Assembly (NCBI RefSeq): GCF_024343615.1
Contig: NZ_RJUB01000156.1
Span: 169,633-233,632, forward strand
DNA: 64,000 nt
Source: Ferruginibacter sp. HRS2-29
GTDB taxonomy: Bacteria; Bacteroidota; Bacteroidia; Chitinophagales; Chitinophagaceae
Reading direction: 5' to 3'
This document shows positions 8,047 through 16,596 of the stretch, one piece after another; position 1 is the first letter of the stretch; every line of letters begins with the position of its first letter. The notes under the pieces were generated by a model. That model was given only the letters and a program-made list of their open reading frames with translations, did no database searches and was not told where the DNA came from. The position numbers and the translations under genes are program-made.

Positions 8047-8946
8047 TTACGGCTGTAGTAGGTTGAATGCTTTTTCAATAATCTTTATTTCGAAACTTTC
8101 TGCAGTATTGGCCGGGTCGCCATCTATGTGCAGCGGAGCCTGCTCAGGGTTTTGAATAGTTACGGCCCTGGCCTGGTAGTAATAAATATCTTTGGCGCTG
8201 TATTTTTTTTGATGTGCACCATCTACCTGTCCGGCTGTTACCTGTTTGGCGATGGCGTATAAAAGTTTCATCTTACTCATCTTGCTCACTACAACAATAT
8301 CCAGCAAACCATCGCTGATGCTGGCTTTTGGGGCGATTGTGACATTGTTTCCAAACTGGTTGCTATTGGCTATACTGATGAAAAAAGCCTCTGTGGTTAC
8401 CGTCATATCATTGATCTGCAAAATGAAATTATAGGTTTTTGCATGGATGAAGTTTTTGATCGTTTGTTTGATATAAGTGATGAGGCCGCGTTTTTTCTGC
8501 TTCGCAAAATCATGGGCCACTTGCGCATCAAAGCCCAGGCCGCAAAGCATGCAGCTGAAATTTCCATTGATATAAAAGCTGTCGATAGGGGCAGCATTGC
8601 CTTTGAAAATAATATCCAATGCTTTATCGGGACTACGTTTTATGCCCGCTGCAAGAGCGAGTCCGTTACCTGAGCCCATAGGGACGATGCCGATGTTTAC
8701 TGCAGTGCCTTGCAGGGTTGCCGCAATCTGGTTCACAGTTCCATCGCCGCCACAAACAATTACATCGGTTATTTTTTCTGTAGCGATCTTTTCCAGAAGA
8801 TAATCGTATCTGCCTTCGGCGTTTGTGTGTAGTATTTCAAACGGGATGTTTTTTTTGTCGGTCCGCCTTTTGATGAGCGCCAACAATTCGTCCTTATTTT
8901 TTGTACCGGAGATGGGGTTGATGAAATAGACAAATTTCCTCTGCAT
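8047..8946 (-). CDS. Diacylglycerol/lipid kinase, DagK/YegS family
   Basis: The enzyme phosphorylates diacylglycerol or a related lipid with ATP at the inner face of the membrane. The 299 residues match the DAGK catalytic family. The N-terminal FINPISGTKNK corresponds to the NP-G segment, VCGGDGTVNQ (about residues 63-72) is the nucleotide-binding GGDGT motif, and PMGSGNGLA follows about 25 residues later. The C-terminal region ends in LHIDGDPA, the usual beta-sandwich signature. The exact substrate cannot be resolved. The gene stands alone, with inverted repeats on both sides. Confidence 0.9.
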   Translation of the reverse strand: MQRKFVYFINPISGTKNKDELLALIKRRTDKKNIPFEILHTNAEGRYDYLLEKIATEKITDVIVCGGDGTVNQIAATLQGTAVNIGIVPMGSGNGLALAAGIKRSPDKALDIIFKGNAAPIDSFYINGNFSCMLCGLGFDAQVAHDFAKQKKRGLITYIKQTIKNFIHAKTYNFILQINDMTVTTEAFFISIANSNQFGNNVTIAPKASISDGLLDIVVVSKMSKMKLLYAIAKQVTAGQVDGAHQKKYSAKDIYYYQARAVTIQNPEQAPLHIDGDPANTAESFEIKIIEKAFNLLQP

Positions 8947-8975
8947 GTAAGGGCGCTTTACTGAGCATGCAATTT

Positions 8976-9125
8976 AGTGAATAGTGAATGGTCAATGGTG
9001 AAAGCTTTGTACTATTTTATTAAGTAAAACGTCATGATATCCGCATCTTAAAACTACTGAGATAAAAAATGCTCTGAAAATAGCAAACCTTCGAAGGTTT
9101 CACCATTGACCATTCACCATTCACT
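8976..9125. repeat. Inverted repeat with 28-bp arms
   Basis: Arm 8976-9003 and arm 9098-9125 are inverted copies with one mismatch, built from GTGAATGGTCAATGGTGAA words. The right part, including TTCGAAGGTTTCACCATT, recurs in altered form at 58113-58150 between ureB and ureA, so it belongs to a dispersed family. Confidence 0.8.
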
Positions 9126-9128
9126 TCC

Positions 9129-10178
9129 CTACCATCGCAGTAAAGCGCTTCCCCAGGTAAACCCGCTTCCGAAAGCGGCCAGGCAAACCAGATCTCCTTC
9201 TTTCACTTTTCCCTGCTCCCATGCTTCGCACAATGCTATCGGTATGGATGCGGCCGTGGTGTTGCCATAACGTTCGATATTGTTGTAAACCTGGCTATCG
9301 GTCAGTTGCAGCTTTTGTTGTACATATTGCGCAATGCGCAGATTGGCCTGATGCGGGATCAACAGGTGGAGATCAGACGCCTTGAGGTTATTTTTTTCCA
9401 AAGCTTCGACGATCACTTCCGGGAATTTGACGATCGCTTTTTTGAATACCGCGGGCCCATCCATGTTGGGAAAGTTCTGTGCTTTATCGATCATCTCGTG
9501 GCTCATAAACATTTCGCCGATAGGCGCATCCGCAAAATCGGCCACAGGCTCCGGCACCCAATGATTGCCGTGCGTACCCGGGTTGAACATCGCCAGTATT
9601 TCGGCGCTTTCTCCATCGCTGTGCAGGTGTGTGCTGAGTATTCCCTGGTTTTCTTTTTCGGTTGGCTGCAATACCACAGCGCCGGCGCCATCTCCAAAGA
9701 TCACGGATACATTTCTGCCGCGGGTACTGAAGTCGAGCCCGAAAGAATGTTTTTCGCTGGCCACCAGTAAAATGTTTTTATACATGCCGGTCTTGATAAA
9801 CTGATCGGCTATCGATAAGGCATACACGAAACCGCTGCATTGGTTGCGTACATCCAGCGCACCTATCTCCTTTATCTTCATTGCACGCTGCAGCAGCACG
9901 CCACATCCCGGAAAATAATAATCAGGGCTGATGGTAGCAAAAATGATAAAATCTACATCGTCTTTTGTGATGCCCGCCCGCTCAATCGCGATCTTCGCGG
10001 CTTCCACACCCATGGTAGTAGTGGTTTCATCGGTGCGATGTGCATATCGGCGCTCTTTGATGCCTGTTCGTTCCTGTATCCACTCGTCGGAAGTATCCAT
10101 GTATTTCAGGAGGTCGTTGTTGGTAACAACATTGGAAGGGACGTAATAGCCGATCCCGGCAATTCTTGTTTGTGGCAT
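9129..10178 (-). CDS. fabH: 3-oxoacyl-ACP synthase III
   Basis: FabH condenses acetyl- or a branched-chain acyl-CoA with malonyl-ACP to start fatty acid synthesis. The ATG at 10178 (MPQTRIAGIG) fits the family. An in-frame start at 10289 would extend into the upstream hairpin repeat and is rejected. The protein has 349 residues. The catalytic triad is present: Cys114 in RNQCSGF, His in IPHQANLRI (about residue 270) and Asn in YGNTTAAS (about 300). The substrate-tunnel segment TSDEWIQERTGIKERR is also typical. In Bacteroidota FabH commonly starts iso-branched fatty acids from precursors of branched-chain amino acid metabolism, but the substrate is inferred, not shown. Confidence 0.93.
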   Translation of the reverse strand: MPQTRIAGIGYYVPSNVVTNNDLLKYMDTSDEWIQERTGIKERRYAHRTDETTTTMGVEAAKIAIERAGITKDDVDFIIFATISPDYYFPGCGVLLQRAMKIKEIGALDVRNQCSGFVYALSIADQFIKTGMYKNILLVASEKHSFGLDFSTRGRNVSVIFGDGAGAVVLQPTEKENQGILSTHLHSDGESAEILAMFNPGTHGNHWVPEPVADFADAPIGEMFMSHEMIDKAQNFPNMDGPAVFKKAIVKFPEVIVEALEKNNLKASDLHLLIPHQANLRIAQYVQQKLQLTDSQVYNNIERYGNTTAASIPIALCEAWEQGKVKEGDLVCLAAFGSGFTWGSALLRW

Positions 10179-10252
10179 ATCCAATCGATTTATATCCACA
10201 AAATAAACAATAAACAACGGATATAGTGTAATGGATAATGTTATAATGGATA

Positions 10253-10322
10253 ATGGATAATGCTTTCGGCTTAAAGATGTAACTGTCACTGAGACTCACT
10301 TTAAGCCGAAAGCATTATCCAT
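10253..10322. repeat. Perfect 24-bp inverted repeat (hairpin)
   Basis: Arms 10253-10276 and 10299-10322 are perfectly complementary over 24 bp with a 22-nt loop. Beyond them, ATAATGGATAATG-type words continue on both sides from about 10230 to 10347, and the right side overlaps the stop codon of the next minus-strand gene. The hairpin lies upstream of fabH. Confidence 0.9.
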
Positions 10323-10343
10323 TCATTAGTTATCCATTATCCA

Positions 10344-11156
10344 TTATTTATATCCATGCCAGATCTTATTGGTGATGTCAAACAACCAGAAGATATCGTT
10401 GGCATAGCTGAAGCAAAGCATATTTTCTGCAGGTGCATCTTCCGGCAGCTTCGAACTTTTGGTCATATAGCCTGTTTTGGAATCGTAAAAATCGATCGTT
10501 TTTTCTGTGACATTCAGCAAGGCAAATTCAGCTTTTGGAATGCCTGTATAGATAACGGTCGTATAATTTACGTCTTCAGGTGTTGTGTCCGAGTCGTATA
10601 ATGCGCCCCAGACATCCGCTTCACTTTCATTTTTAGCATTTACATACAGCCTTATTTTTTTAGCCTCATCAAATTTGCTGGCATTGTAAGCGATCACCCA
10701 CTGGCCTTTGAGAAAATAAACGTAGTTATTTTTTGCATCGAAAGAGCCAACGCTATGCACATCCGGCTGATTCATGTATTCCACATCGTGTGTAAGACCG
10801 GTAGGGATGCCATATTTGTCGAGTGTGTAAGTGGCCCAGCCATAATCGTTGTATCCGTTGGCAGAAAAAGTTTTGAGTTTTGGATTGTACCAAAAACCCC
10901 TGATATCGAAGTCCGTTTTCAGGTTCGGTGGAGAAACAAGGTTTCCTTTCGGGTCAAAAATGCCCATGGAATAAGAAGCGTTGCCCGATTTAGGCGCATA
11001 ATATCTTTTCAGGATCGGGTGCCAGGCAATGGAAGATGCCCTCGCCCCTGGATCGGTAGGCATTTGGAGGATCATCGTTTCCTGGAGGGAGGCTTTCTGG
11101 GCCGATGACGACAGCGAAGCCGCCGCCAGCAGGCATACTACAAATAATTTCTTCAT
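10344..11156 (-). CDS. Secreted protein of unknown function
   Basis: This encodes 270 residues beginning with a signal peptide (MKKLFVVCLLAAASLSSSAQ, cleavage after SAQ). The mature part is rich in Tyr, Trp, Asn and Gly with repeated short beta-strand motifs such as GFWYNPKLKTFSANGYNDYG and NNYVYFLKGQWVIAYN. This suggests a beta-propeller-like fold in the periplasm or outside the cell. No catalytic motif is recognised. It stands alone on the minus strand; its stop codon overlaps the end of a hairpin repeat. The long intact frame and clear signal peptide make it a real gene, but no function can be given. Confidence 0.7.
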   Translation of the reverse strand: MKKLFVVCLLAAASLSSSAQKASLQETMILQMPTDPGARASSIAWHPILKRYYAPKSGNASYSMGIFDPKGNLVSPPNLKTDFDIRGFWYNPKLKTFSANGYNDYGWATYTLDKYGIPTGLTHDVEYMNQPDVHSVGSFDAKNNYVYFLKGQWVIAYNASKFDEAKKIRLYVNAKNESEADVWGALYDSDTTPEDVNYTTVIYTGIPKAEFALLNVTEKTIDFYDSKTGYMTKSSKLPEDAPAENMLCFSYANDIFWLFDITNKIWHGYK

Positions 11157-11221
11157 GACTTTTTAGTTTTGTTAAAAGTATAACCCAGACCCCATAATTC
11201 AAATACCTGCCATTGGGTATT

Positions 11222-12145
11222 TTATAAAACGTGCGCCAAAGAGCCTGTCAGTTCCATCAGCATCGCGACGCCGATGTGCACCAATATTCCGCCCCATACA
11301 TTTTTGGTGTGATAACTGATGATGCCCAGCAGCATGCCGCCCCAGAAACTGCTGATCGCTTCGCCCATGGGCTTGCCAAAATGAATGCAACAATAAAAAC
11401 AGGCCGCCGGAATGATGCAGCGCATTCCGCAGATGCGGATGAAAGTGACGATCAGGAATCCCCTGAAAAAGAATTCGATGCTGATGAAATCAAATGCGTA
11501 GCTCAGCTCGAAAAGCAGGTAGCGCAAAGGTTTGAAAGGAATATCCAGCGGGGCTATCACCTGGGCCCGGGGATAAGTATGTAAAAAAGAAGGTTGTGTG
11601 CCGGCTATTACAATCAACGGAAGCATGAGGGCTATTAAAAGCAGGTATGCCTTACTGTTAGTAAGCCCTTTTATGCTGTAAACATTCGCCATTTTATTTC
11701 GCAACGCAATAAAGCAGACTATGAGTATGACGAAAACCGCACGTATCAGCCAGTTGGTGCACTTAAGCCAGAACAACAATTCATCACCTTGAAAAATTTT
11801 TTTAACCAGGGGAATATGTAATGTAAAATTAACCCGCAAGGCAAAAATAGCCGGGGCAAATAGCAGCATCAGGAGCAGCCATTTGTTTTTCAGGTAGCCG
11901 TTACCGTTATAAAACAATCCCTGTAAAAAATAAGCTGCCGCAAAGGGGAGCGAATACAACAGGTAAGAGGAGATGAAATCATTTTGCCATTGATTGCCTG
12001 AACCGTAGAACTTTGGCAGTCGGCCATAATAATTCAACCATATCAATCCGGCCATCATGGCCAGTATCGTCAGCAGGTAAAGCCATTTCAGGCCTTTGGC
12101 AAACGAACGGATATATTTAAAGACGACAGAAAAATCTTCCTTCAT
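11222..12145 (-). CDS. CPBP-family intramembrane protease-like protein
   Basis: This 307-residue protein has about eight hydrophobic segments. It carries the CPBP/Abi (CAAX prenyl protease-like) motifs in its C-terminal third: EFFFRG at about residues 230-235 (a variant of EExxxR with one Glu) and a downstream His in CCIHFGKP at about 255-262, with a final His in GGILVHIG. Members of the family are glutamyl intramembrane proteases or non-catalytic relatives. The missing second Glu of the first motif leaves activity uncertain. It is 24 bp from obg on the same strand and could be co-transcribed with it. Confidence 0.8.
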   Translation of the reverse strand: MKEDFSVVFKYIRSFAKGLKWLYLLTILAMMAGLIWLNYYGRLPKFYGSGNQWQNDFISSYLLYSLPFAAAYFLQGLFYNGNGYLKNKWLLLMLLFAPAIFALRVNFTLHIPLVKKIFQGDELLFWLKCTNWLIRAVFVILIVCFIALRNKMANVYSIKGLTNSKAYLLLIALMLPLIVIAGTQPSFLHTYPRAQVIAPLDIPFKPLRYLLFELSYAFDFISIEFFFRGFLIVTFIRICGMRCIIPAACFYCCIHFGKPMGEAISSFWGGMLLGIISYHTKNVWGGILVHIGVAMLMELTGSLAHVL

Positions 12146-12169
12146 TTTAAATATATCATAGGGTGATGG

Positions 12170-13171
12170 TTACGCGATGGCCGTATTGAGTGTGTTCCAC
12201 AAAATATCTTTAAGCTGGGGCAGGCCGCTTCCGGTTACGGATGAAATGAAAATATGAGGAATATGTTTCGGCAGTTCCTGCTCGATCGCTTCTTTCAGCT
12301 CGTCATCCAACATATCCGATTTGCTGATAGCGATCACGAAATCTTTTTGAAGCATATCGGGATTGTATTGTTCCAGTTCGCTTTTGAGAATCTCAAACTC
12401 GGCAGCATGATCTTTACTGTCAGCCGGGATGAGGAATAACAAGATGGAGTTGCGTTCTATATGTCGCAGGAAACGATGCCCGAGGCCTTTTCCTTCGGCG
12501 GCGCCTTCGATGATGCCCGGCAGATCGGCGATGCAAAAACTTTTGCCATCCCTGTAGTCCACCATGCCAAGCTGGGGAACCAGTGTTGTAAATGCGTAAT
12601 CGGCGATCTTTGGTTTGGCTGCGGTAATGCTGCTCAGCAAAGTGGATTTTCCTGCGTTGGGAAAACCAACCAGTCCTACATCGGCCAATACTTTGAGTTC
12701 GAGTACCTTGATGCCTTCTACCCCTTCTTCCCCAGGCTGGGCATATTCGGGAGCCTGGTTGGTAGCCGATTTGAAGTTACTGTTTCCAAGTCCGCCACGG
12801 CCACCTTTGAGCCAGATGATCTCCTCGCCGTCGTGCAGGATCTCGGCTTCTTTCTCTCCTGTTTCTTCATCGCGGGCAATGGTGCCCAACGGAACTTCAA
12901 TGACAATATCTTTTCCGTTCTTTCCGCTGGAATGGTTCCCTGCGCCATTGCCACCATCTTCGGCCAATACGTTTTTGTAATAACGGAGGTGAAGCAAGGT
13001 CCAGAGCTGGGCGTTGCCTTTTAATATGATATGTGCGCCACGGCCACCATCGCCCCCATCGGGACCGCCATGTGCAGTAAGTTTATTGCGTAAAAAATGT
13101 TTGCTGCCGGCGCCACCATGGCCTGTACGGCAAAAAATCTTGATCTGGTCTACAAAATTTGATCTTTCCAT
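12170..13171 (-). CDS. obg: Obg/CgtA GTPase
   Basis: Obg is a ribosome-associated GTPase needed for 50S assembly and stress control. The 333 residues comprise the N-terminal glycine-rich Obg fold (residues 1-158, with HGGPDGGDGGRG near 33-44) and the G domain. G1 is GFPNAGKST (about 166-174), G3 DLPGIIEGA (about 213-221) and G4 ISKSD in place of the classical NKxD. The C-terminal OCT extension is absent, as in many short Obg proteins. Length is normal. It lies next to the CPBP gene on the same strand and is divergent from a small lipoprotein gene. Confidence 0.94.
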   Translation of the reverse strand: MERSNFVDQIKIFCRTGHGGAGSKHFLRNKLTAHGGPDGGDGGRGAHIILKGNAQLWTLLHLRYYKNVLAEDGGNGAGNHSSGKNGKDIVIEVPLGTIARDEETGEKEAEILHDGEEIIWLKGGRGGLGNSNFKSATNQAPEYAQPGEEGVEGIKVLELKVLADVGLVGFPNAGKSTLLSSITAAKPKIADYAFTTLVPQLGMVDYRDGKSFCIADLPGIIEGAAEGKGLGHRFLRHIERNSILLFLIPADSKDHAAEFEILKSELEQYNPDMLQKDFVIAISKSDMLDDELKEAIEQELPKHIPHIFISSVTGSGLPQLKDILWNTLNTAIA

Positions 13172-13249
13172 TGGCGCAAAGTTCTGTTTTTTTATCCATA
13201 AGCCGGTCTCGCATCGCTAATTTAAAATGGCAGGGTTTTCGCACTGCTG

Positions 13250-13257
13250 TATTTTTG
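13250..13257 (+). promoter_or_regulatory. Candidate -7 promoter element for the DUF6970 lipoprotein
   Basis: TATTTTTG is a perfect TAnnTTTG match ending 16 nt before the ATG at 13274. A good -33 element is not seen. Confidence 0.45.
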
Positions 13258-13273
13258 CACTTAAACTCAACCG

Positions 13274-13702
13274 ATGAAAATAGTTACGTTCATAGCCACG
13301 GTTATCATTCTGGTAAGTTGCGCCACCCAAAAAACTGCGGAATCTCCCATAAAAAATGCCGATACTACTCTGATAGCCAGAGATACGGCTATTTTGCCTG
13401 CACCCGACGAAAAAATGGGCAACGATAGCATCCCGGCCTGCATCAGCAAAATGATAGCCGGTTTTACAGCAGTTCCCGTTGGCAATCCGCCGCGGAAAAT
13501 ATGGAGCTATACGTACCAAAACCGCACTGTATACTATGTACAACCTGAATGTTGCGATCAATTCAGCGACCTCTACGATGCCGGCTGCACGTTACTTGGC
13601 CACCCGGATGGCGGATTTTGGGGCAGGGGCGATGGCAATTTTCCCGATTTTACAAAGGAAAGAAGCAACGAAAAACTGGTCTGGCAAGATAAACGCAAAT
13701 AG
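13274..13702 (+). CDS. Lipoprotein with DUF6970-like domain
   Basis: This encodes 142 residues starting with a lipoprotein signal peptide (lipobox LVSC, Cys16), so it is probably anchored in a membrane facing the periplasm. The C-terminal half, with RTVYYVQPECCDQFSDLYD and GHPDGGFWGRGDG, matches a small Bacteroidota domain that I recall as DUF6970, which carries a conserved Cys-Cys pair and a Gly/Asp-rich loop. No function is known for it. It stands alone, divergent from obg and convergent with the amidohydrolase. The domain name is from memory and is less certain than the lipoprotein call. Confidence 0.7.
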   Translation: MKIVTFIATVIILVSCATQKTAESPIKNADTTLIARDTAILPAPDEKMGNDSIPACISKMIAGFTAVPVGNPPRKIWSYTYQNRTVYYVQPECCDQFSDLYDAGCTLLGHPDGGFWGRGDGNFPDFTKERSNEKLVWQDKRK

Positions 13703-13781
13703 CTTTAGTCAACCGCTTTTCACGATAACAGATCTACTGAAACCCAACAAGCATTGGTTGGCGCATTTTTCACCAGCGCTC

Positions 13782-15434
13782 TTATTTCTTATAAACCTGC
13801 TCTCCATTAATGAAAGTGCGAAGCACATTCGTTTTCAAAATATCTTCCGGCTTGCATTTCATGATGTCCTTGTCGAGCATGACCAGGTCGGCCCACTTTC
13901 CTGCTACCAGGCTGCCTTTTTCTTTTTCTTCAAAAGCTGCTTTTGCCGCCCAAATGGTCATCCCTTTGAGTGCCTCCTGCCTGCTCAGCGCATTCTCCAT
14001 CTGGAACCCCCCTTCCGGAAATCCTTTGGCATCCTGCCTTACCACGGCAGCATAAAAAGTTTTGAACGGGCTGATATCTTCCACCGGAAAATCGGTGCCG
14101 AGTGGCATCCATCTATTGGTTTCCAGCAATTGTTTATAGGCATACGCTTCTTTTATCCGCACGGGCCCAAGCCTTTGCCCGGCCCAGTACATGTCGCTGG
14201 TGGTGTGGGTGGGCTGTACAGACGGGATGATACGATGGTCTTTAAAATAATGCATATCGGCTATATCCACCACCTGTGCATGTTCTATCCGCCAGCGGCG
14301 GTCGTTATTGGCGGGTAATATTTGGCTGTACAATTTCAGGATAGCGCGGTTGCCGCTATCGCCAATGGCATGGGTGCACAGCTGAAGCCTTGAGTTGAAC
14401 AATTTGTGCGCTACATCGGCAAAGTGGCCGGTATCGCTCAGCAGGAATCCCTTCAAACCGGGCTTATCTGTATAATCCTGCAGCAGGCAGGCCCCACGGC
14501 TTCCCAATGCCCCATCGGCATATAATTTAAAGCCACCCACGTGCAGCCGGCTGGTGATGTAAGGCCCTTTCTTTATCCAGCGATCGTAATATTGTGCGCT
14601 GTCCGACAGCAAAGCATATACTTTCATTTTCAGCAAACCGTCTTTCTGCGCCGCATCCAGCAGTTCTATCGTGTGCTCTCCCACTCCACAGTCGTGCACC
14701 CCGGCAAGCCCCTGCGCAAAACAAAGCTGCTGAGCCTGCAGGAAAAACTGTTGCGCCAGGCTATCGGGTATCTGTGGTATTTTGGTATCTACCAGGTCCA
14801 TCGCGTTATCTATCAGTATGCCCGTAAGCCGGCCGTTCTTTATTTCGATGCTGCCGCCGGCTACCTTGGTTTCGGCGGTGATGCCTGCCATGTCCAGCGC
14901 TTTTTGATTCACCAGCGCCGCATGCCCGTCTATCCTTTTCAAAAACACCGGCCTGTCGCTGAAAAGGCTGTCGAGTATCTGCCTGTCCGGAAACTCTTTT
15001 ACCTCCCAGTCGTTCTGGTCCCATCCGCGGCCATATATCCATTGCACCTGCGAGGTATCGCTGTAAGCGGCTATCCTATCTACAATGTCGTTGAAAGACC
15101 GGGTACCTGTAAGGTCGCATTTCCACATATCGGTGGCAAAGCCGGTAAAGTGGCAGTGGGCATCTATGAAGCCCGGCAATATCGCTTTGCCCCCGGCATC
15201 TACCAGGTTATCGGCTTCGTAGTTTTTCAACACCTCATCGTTGCTGCCTGTGAGCACTATCTTTCCATCGGTGATCACAATGGCCTCGGCCGTATCATTG
15301 TTGGCGTTGGCGGTATAGATGATGGCGTGATGAATGATGGTATCGGCCTTCTGGCGGAACTTGCAGGAAGAGATGGCCAGCAATAAAAAACTGCCGGCGA
15401 GAAATAATGAACGATGGTGAAATATGGATGACAT
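13782..15434 (-). CDS. Amidohydrolase family 3 lipoprotein (YtcJ-like)
   Basis: The 550-residue protein has a lipoprotein signal peptide (lipobox AISSC, Cys at about 24) and a full metal-dependent amidohydrolase fold. The metal-binding H-x-H appears as DAHCHFTG (about residues 91-98). Later metal His residues are in THAIGDSGN and EHAQV, and the metal Asp is in MPLGTDFPVE. The start of the fold, HHAIIYTANAND-like, and the C-terminal ADLVMLDKDI segment are typical of the YtcJ/NfdA branch. These hydrolyse amide or imide bonds, but natural substrates are mostly unknown. The enzyme is predicted to act outside the inner membrane. It stands alone. Confidence 0.88.
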   Translation of the reverse strand: MSSIFHHRSLFLAGSFLLLAISSCKFRQKADTIIHHAIIYTANANNDTAEAIVITDGKIVLTGSNDEVLKNYEADNLVDAGGKAILPGFIDAHCHFTGFATDMWKCDLTGTRSFNDIVDRIAAYSDTSQVQWIYGRGWDQNDWEVKEFPDRQILDSLFSDRPVFLKRIDGHAALVNQKALDMAGITAETKVAGGSIEIKNGRLTGILIDNAMDLVDTKIPQIPDSLAQQFFLQAQQLCFAQGLAGVHDCGVGEHTIELLDAAQKDGLLKMKVYALLSDSAQYYDRWIKKGPYITSRLHVGGFKLYADGALGSRGACLLQDYTDKPGLKGFLLSDTGHFADVAHKLFNSRLQLCTHAIGDSGNRAILKLYSQILPANNDRRWRIEHAQVVDIADMHYFKDHRIIPSVQPTHTTSDMYWAGQRLGPVRIKEAYAYKQLLETNRWMPLGTDFPVEDISPFKTFYAAVVRQDAKGFPEGGFQMENALSRQEALKGMTIWAAKAAFEEKEKGSLVAGKWADLVMLDKDIMKCKPEDILKTNVLRTFINGEQVYKK

Positions 15435-15486
15435 GGCAACGGTTTTTGGGATGCAATTTAATCAATGGCGGATGAAGCGATACGCT

Positions 15487-15747
15487 TTATCTTCTTCTGG
15501 CATTGATCAGATCGATCGGGTTGGAAAATAACATACCTACATCGATCTGCAGGCAACTGGCGATCTGCTGTAGCCTGTCGCTGTTAGCAGTTGATTTGTT
15601 ATTTTCAATATTACTCATCGCTCCTGCGGTAATGCCCAGCTGGCTTGCGAGTAACTGCTGCTTGATGTTTCGGAGCTCTCTCCATTTTCGTATATTATCC
15701 CCCACAGAAACGGGAGCTTTCGCCAGTTTTGTGTTTTTTTTACTCAT
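15487..15747 (-). CDS. Xre/Cro-type helix-turn-helix regulator
   Basis: This encodes 86 residues with a single HTH_3 domain at about residues 17-72: GDNIRKWRELRNIKQQLLA, QLGITAGAMSNIEN (recognition helix) and a closing LQIDVGMLF. The short lysine-rich N-terminus precedes the domain, and there is no ligand domain. It lies between the amidohydrolase and a divergent secreted Cys-rich protein at 16046. Control of that divergent gene is possible but unproven. No toxin-like partner is adjacent, so it is unlikely to be half of a toxin-antitoxin pair. Confidence 0.88.
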   Translation of the reverse strand: MSKKNTKLAKAPVSVGDNIRKWRELRNIKQQLLASQLGITAGAMSNIENNKSTANSDRLQQIASCLQIDVGMLFSNPIDLINARRR

Positions 15748-16045
15748 AGCTGATTAGTTTAAATGCCTTTCTGTATGATCTTATTTCCAGAACGAAATTA
15801 AACCGGCCTGTCGAAAAATACAAGGGAAAAACAACAGCTTTTTGAAAGAAAAATCCCCGGCATTTTTGTAGATAAGACATCCTTCCGGCGGTATTTTTAT
15901 ACAATGAGTATGGGCAAAAAAATAATATGCAGTAACACTAAAGTTTGTTTAGCGTCAAAATTTTGCAGCCGGTTTTTTATGATGGAGTTTTGTGGAATCA
16001 TTGGCCGATGATGTAACAATTTTAAGAAACATTCAAATTTTAAAG

Positions 16046-16540
16046 ATGAAAAAAATAATATTGATCGTGATGATTATTGCGGGAGCGCAGGCAGGATTTG
16101 GCCAGGTTAATAAAAATGCACCAGGTTCAGAAGGGGTACCTAGTTGCCCGCCCGGATTTTGTGCCTATTGGCAATACATATTTGAAACATTTAATTTCCA
16201 CAGACCACGGACTGACTGTAAAACAGGGTTTGGGTTGTGTATAAAAGGCCGCCAGGAAAGCGGTTGCCGCCCTTGTGCTTCAAAGACTCCTGTAGGAACT
16301 AAAATTGAAAATGGAAAAGCCACCTGTATTGCGGAAGTGAAAAATGGCAAGCTGGAGTTGCGTATTCCTGCAGGTATAAAAACATCTGCAAGTCTGGATG
16401 CTTCCGATATGTCTGATTTTACTCTCGATAAAGGCGTGCTGAATGGCATTGTTGACGGAAAATTTAAAACTAACCGTGAAGGAACTTACCCGGTTAAACT
16501 CATCGAAAATGAGTATGTAGTGCTGATTGACCTTGAATAA
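16046..16540 (+). CDS. Secreted Cys-rich protein, unknown function
   Basis: The ATG at 16046 (MKKIILIVMIIAGAQAGFGQ) gives a good signal peptide; an upstream in-frame start at 15992 would bury it. The protein has 164 residues. The mature N-terminal part (about 30-85) has at least seven cysteines in SCPPGFC, DCKTGFGLC, GCRPCAS and ATC contexts, suggesting disulfides in a secreted protein. The C-terminal part (about 90-164) is beta-rich with VKNGKLELRIPAGI. I do not recognise a family. It is followed 9 bp after its stop by a strong terminator, so it forms its own unit, separate from the lipoprotein downstream. Confidence 0.7.
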   Translation: MKKIILIVMIIAGAQAGFGQVNKNAPGSEGVPSCPPGFCAYWQYIFETFNFHRPRTDCKTGFGLCIKGRQESGCRPCASKTPVGTKIENGKATCIAEVKNGKLELRIPAGIKTSASLDASDMSDFTLDKGVLNGIVDGKFKTNREGTYPVKLIENEYVVLIDLE

Positions 16541-16549
16541 ATATAGTAT

Positions 16550-16576
16550 GGCCGCAGTAATTGCTGCGGCCTTTTT
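16550..16576 (+). terminator. Intrinsic terminator after the Cys-rich protein
   Basis: A perfect 8-bp GC-rich stem (GGCCGCAG with CTGCGGCC), a 6-nt loop and five T follow the stop codon by 9 bp. Confidence 0.88.
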
Positions 16577-16596
16577 CACCTTTTAATCTACCCGTT

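Noticed and set aside
14541..15386. Open frame of 281 codons on the plus strand
   Set aside because: It lies wholly antisense to the amidohydrolase lipoprotein, whose motifs are clear, and shows no signal or domain of its own.
15487..15747. Xre regulator as an antitoxin
   Set aside because: No small toxin-like gene is next to it; the flanking genes are an amidohydrolase and a divergent secreted protein.
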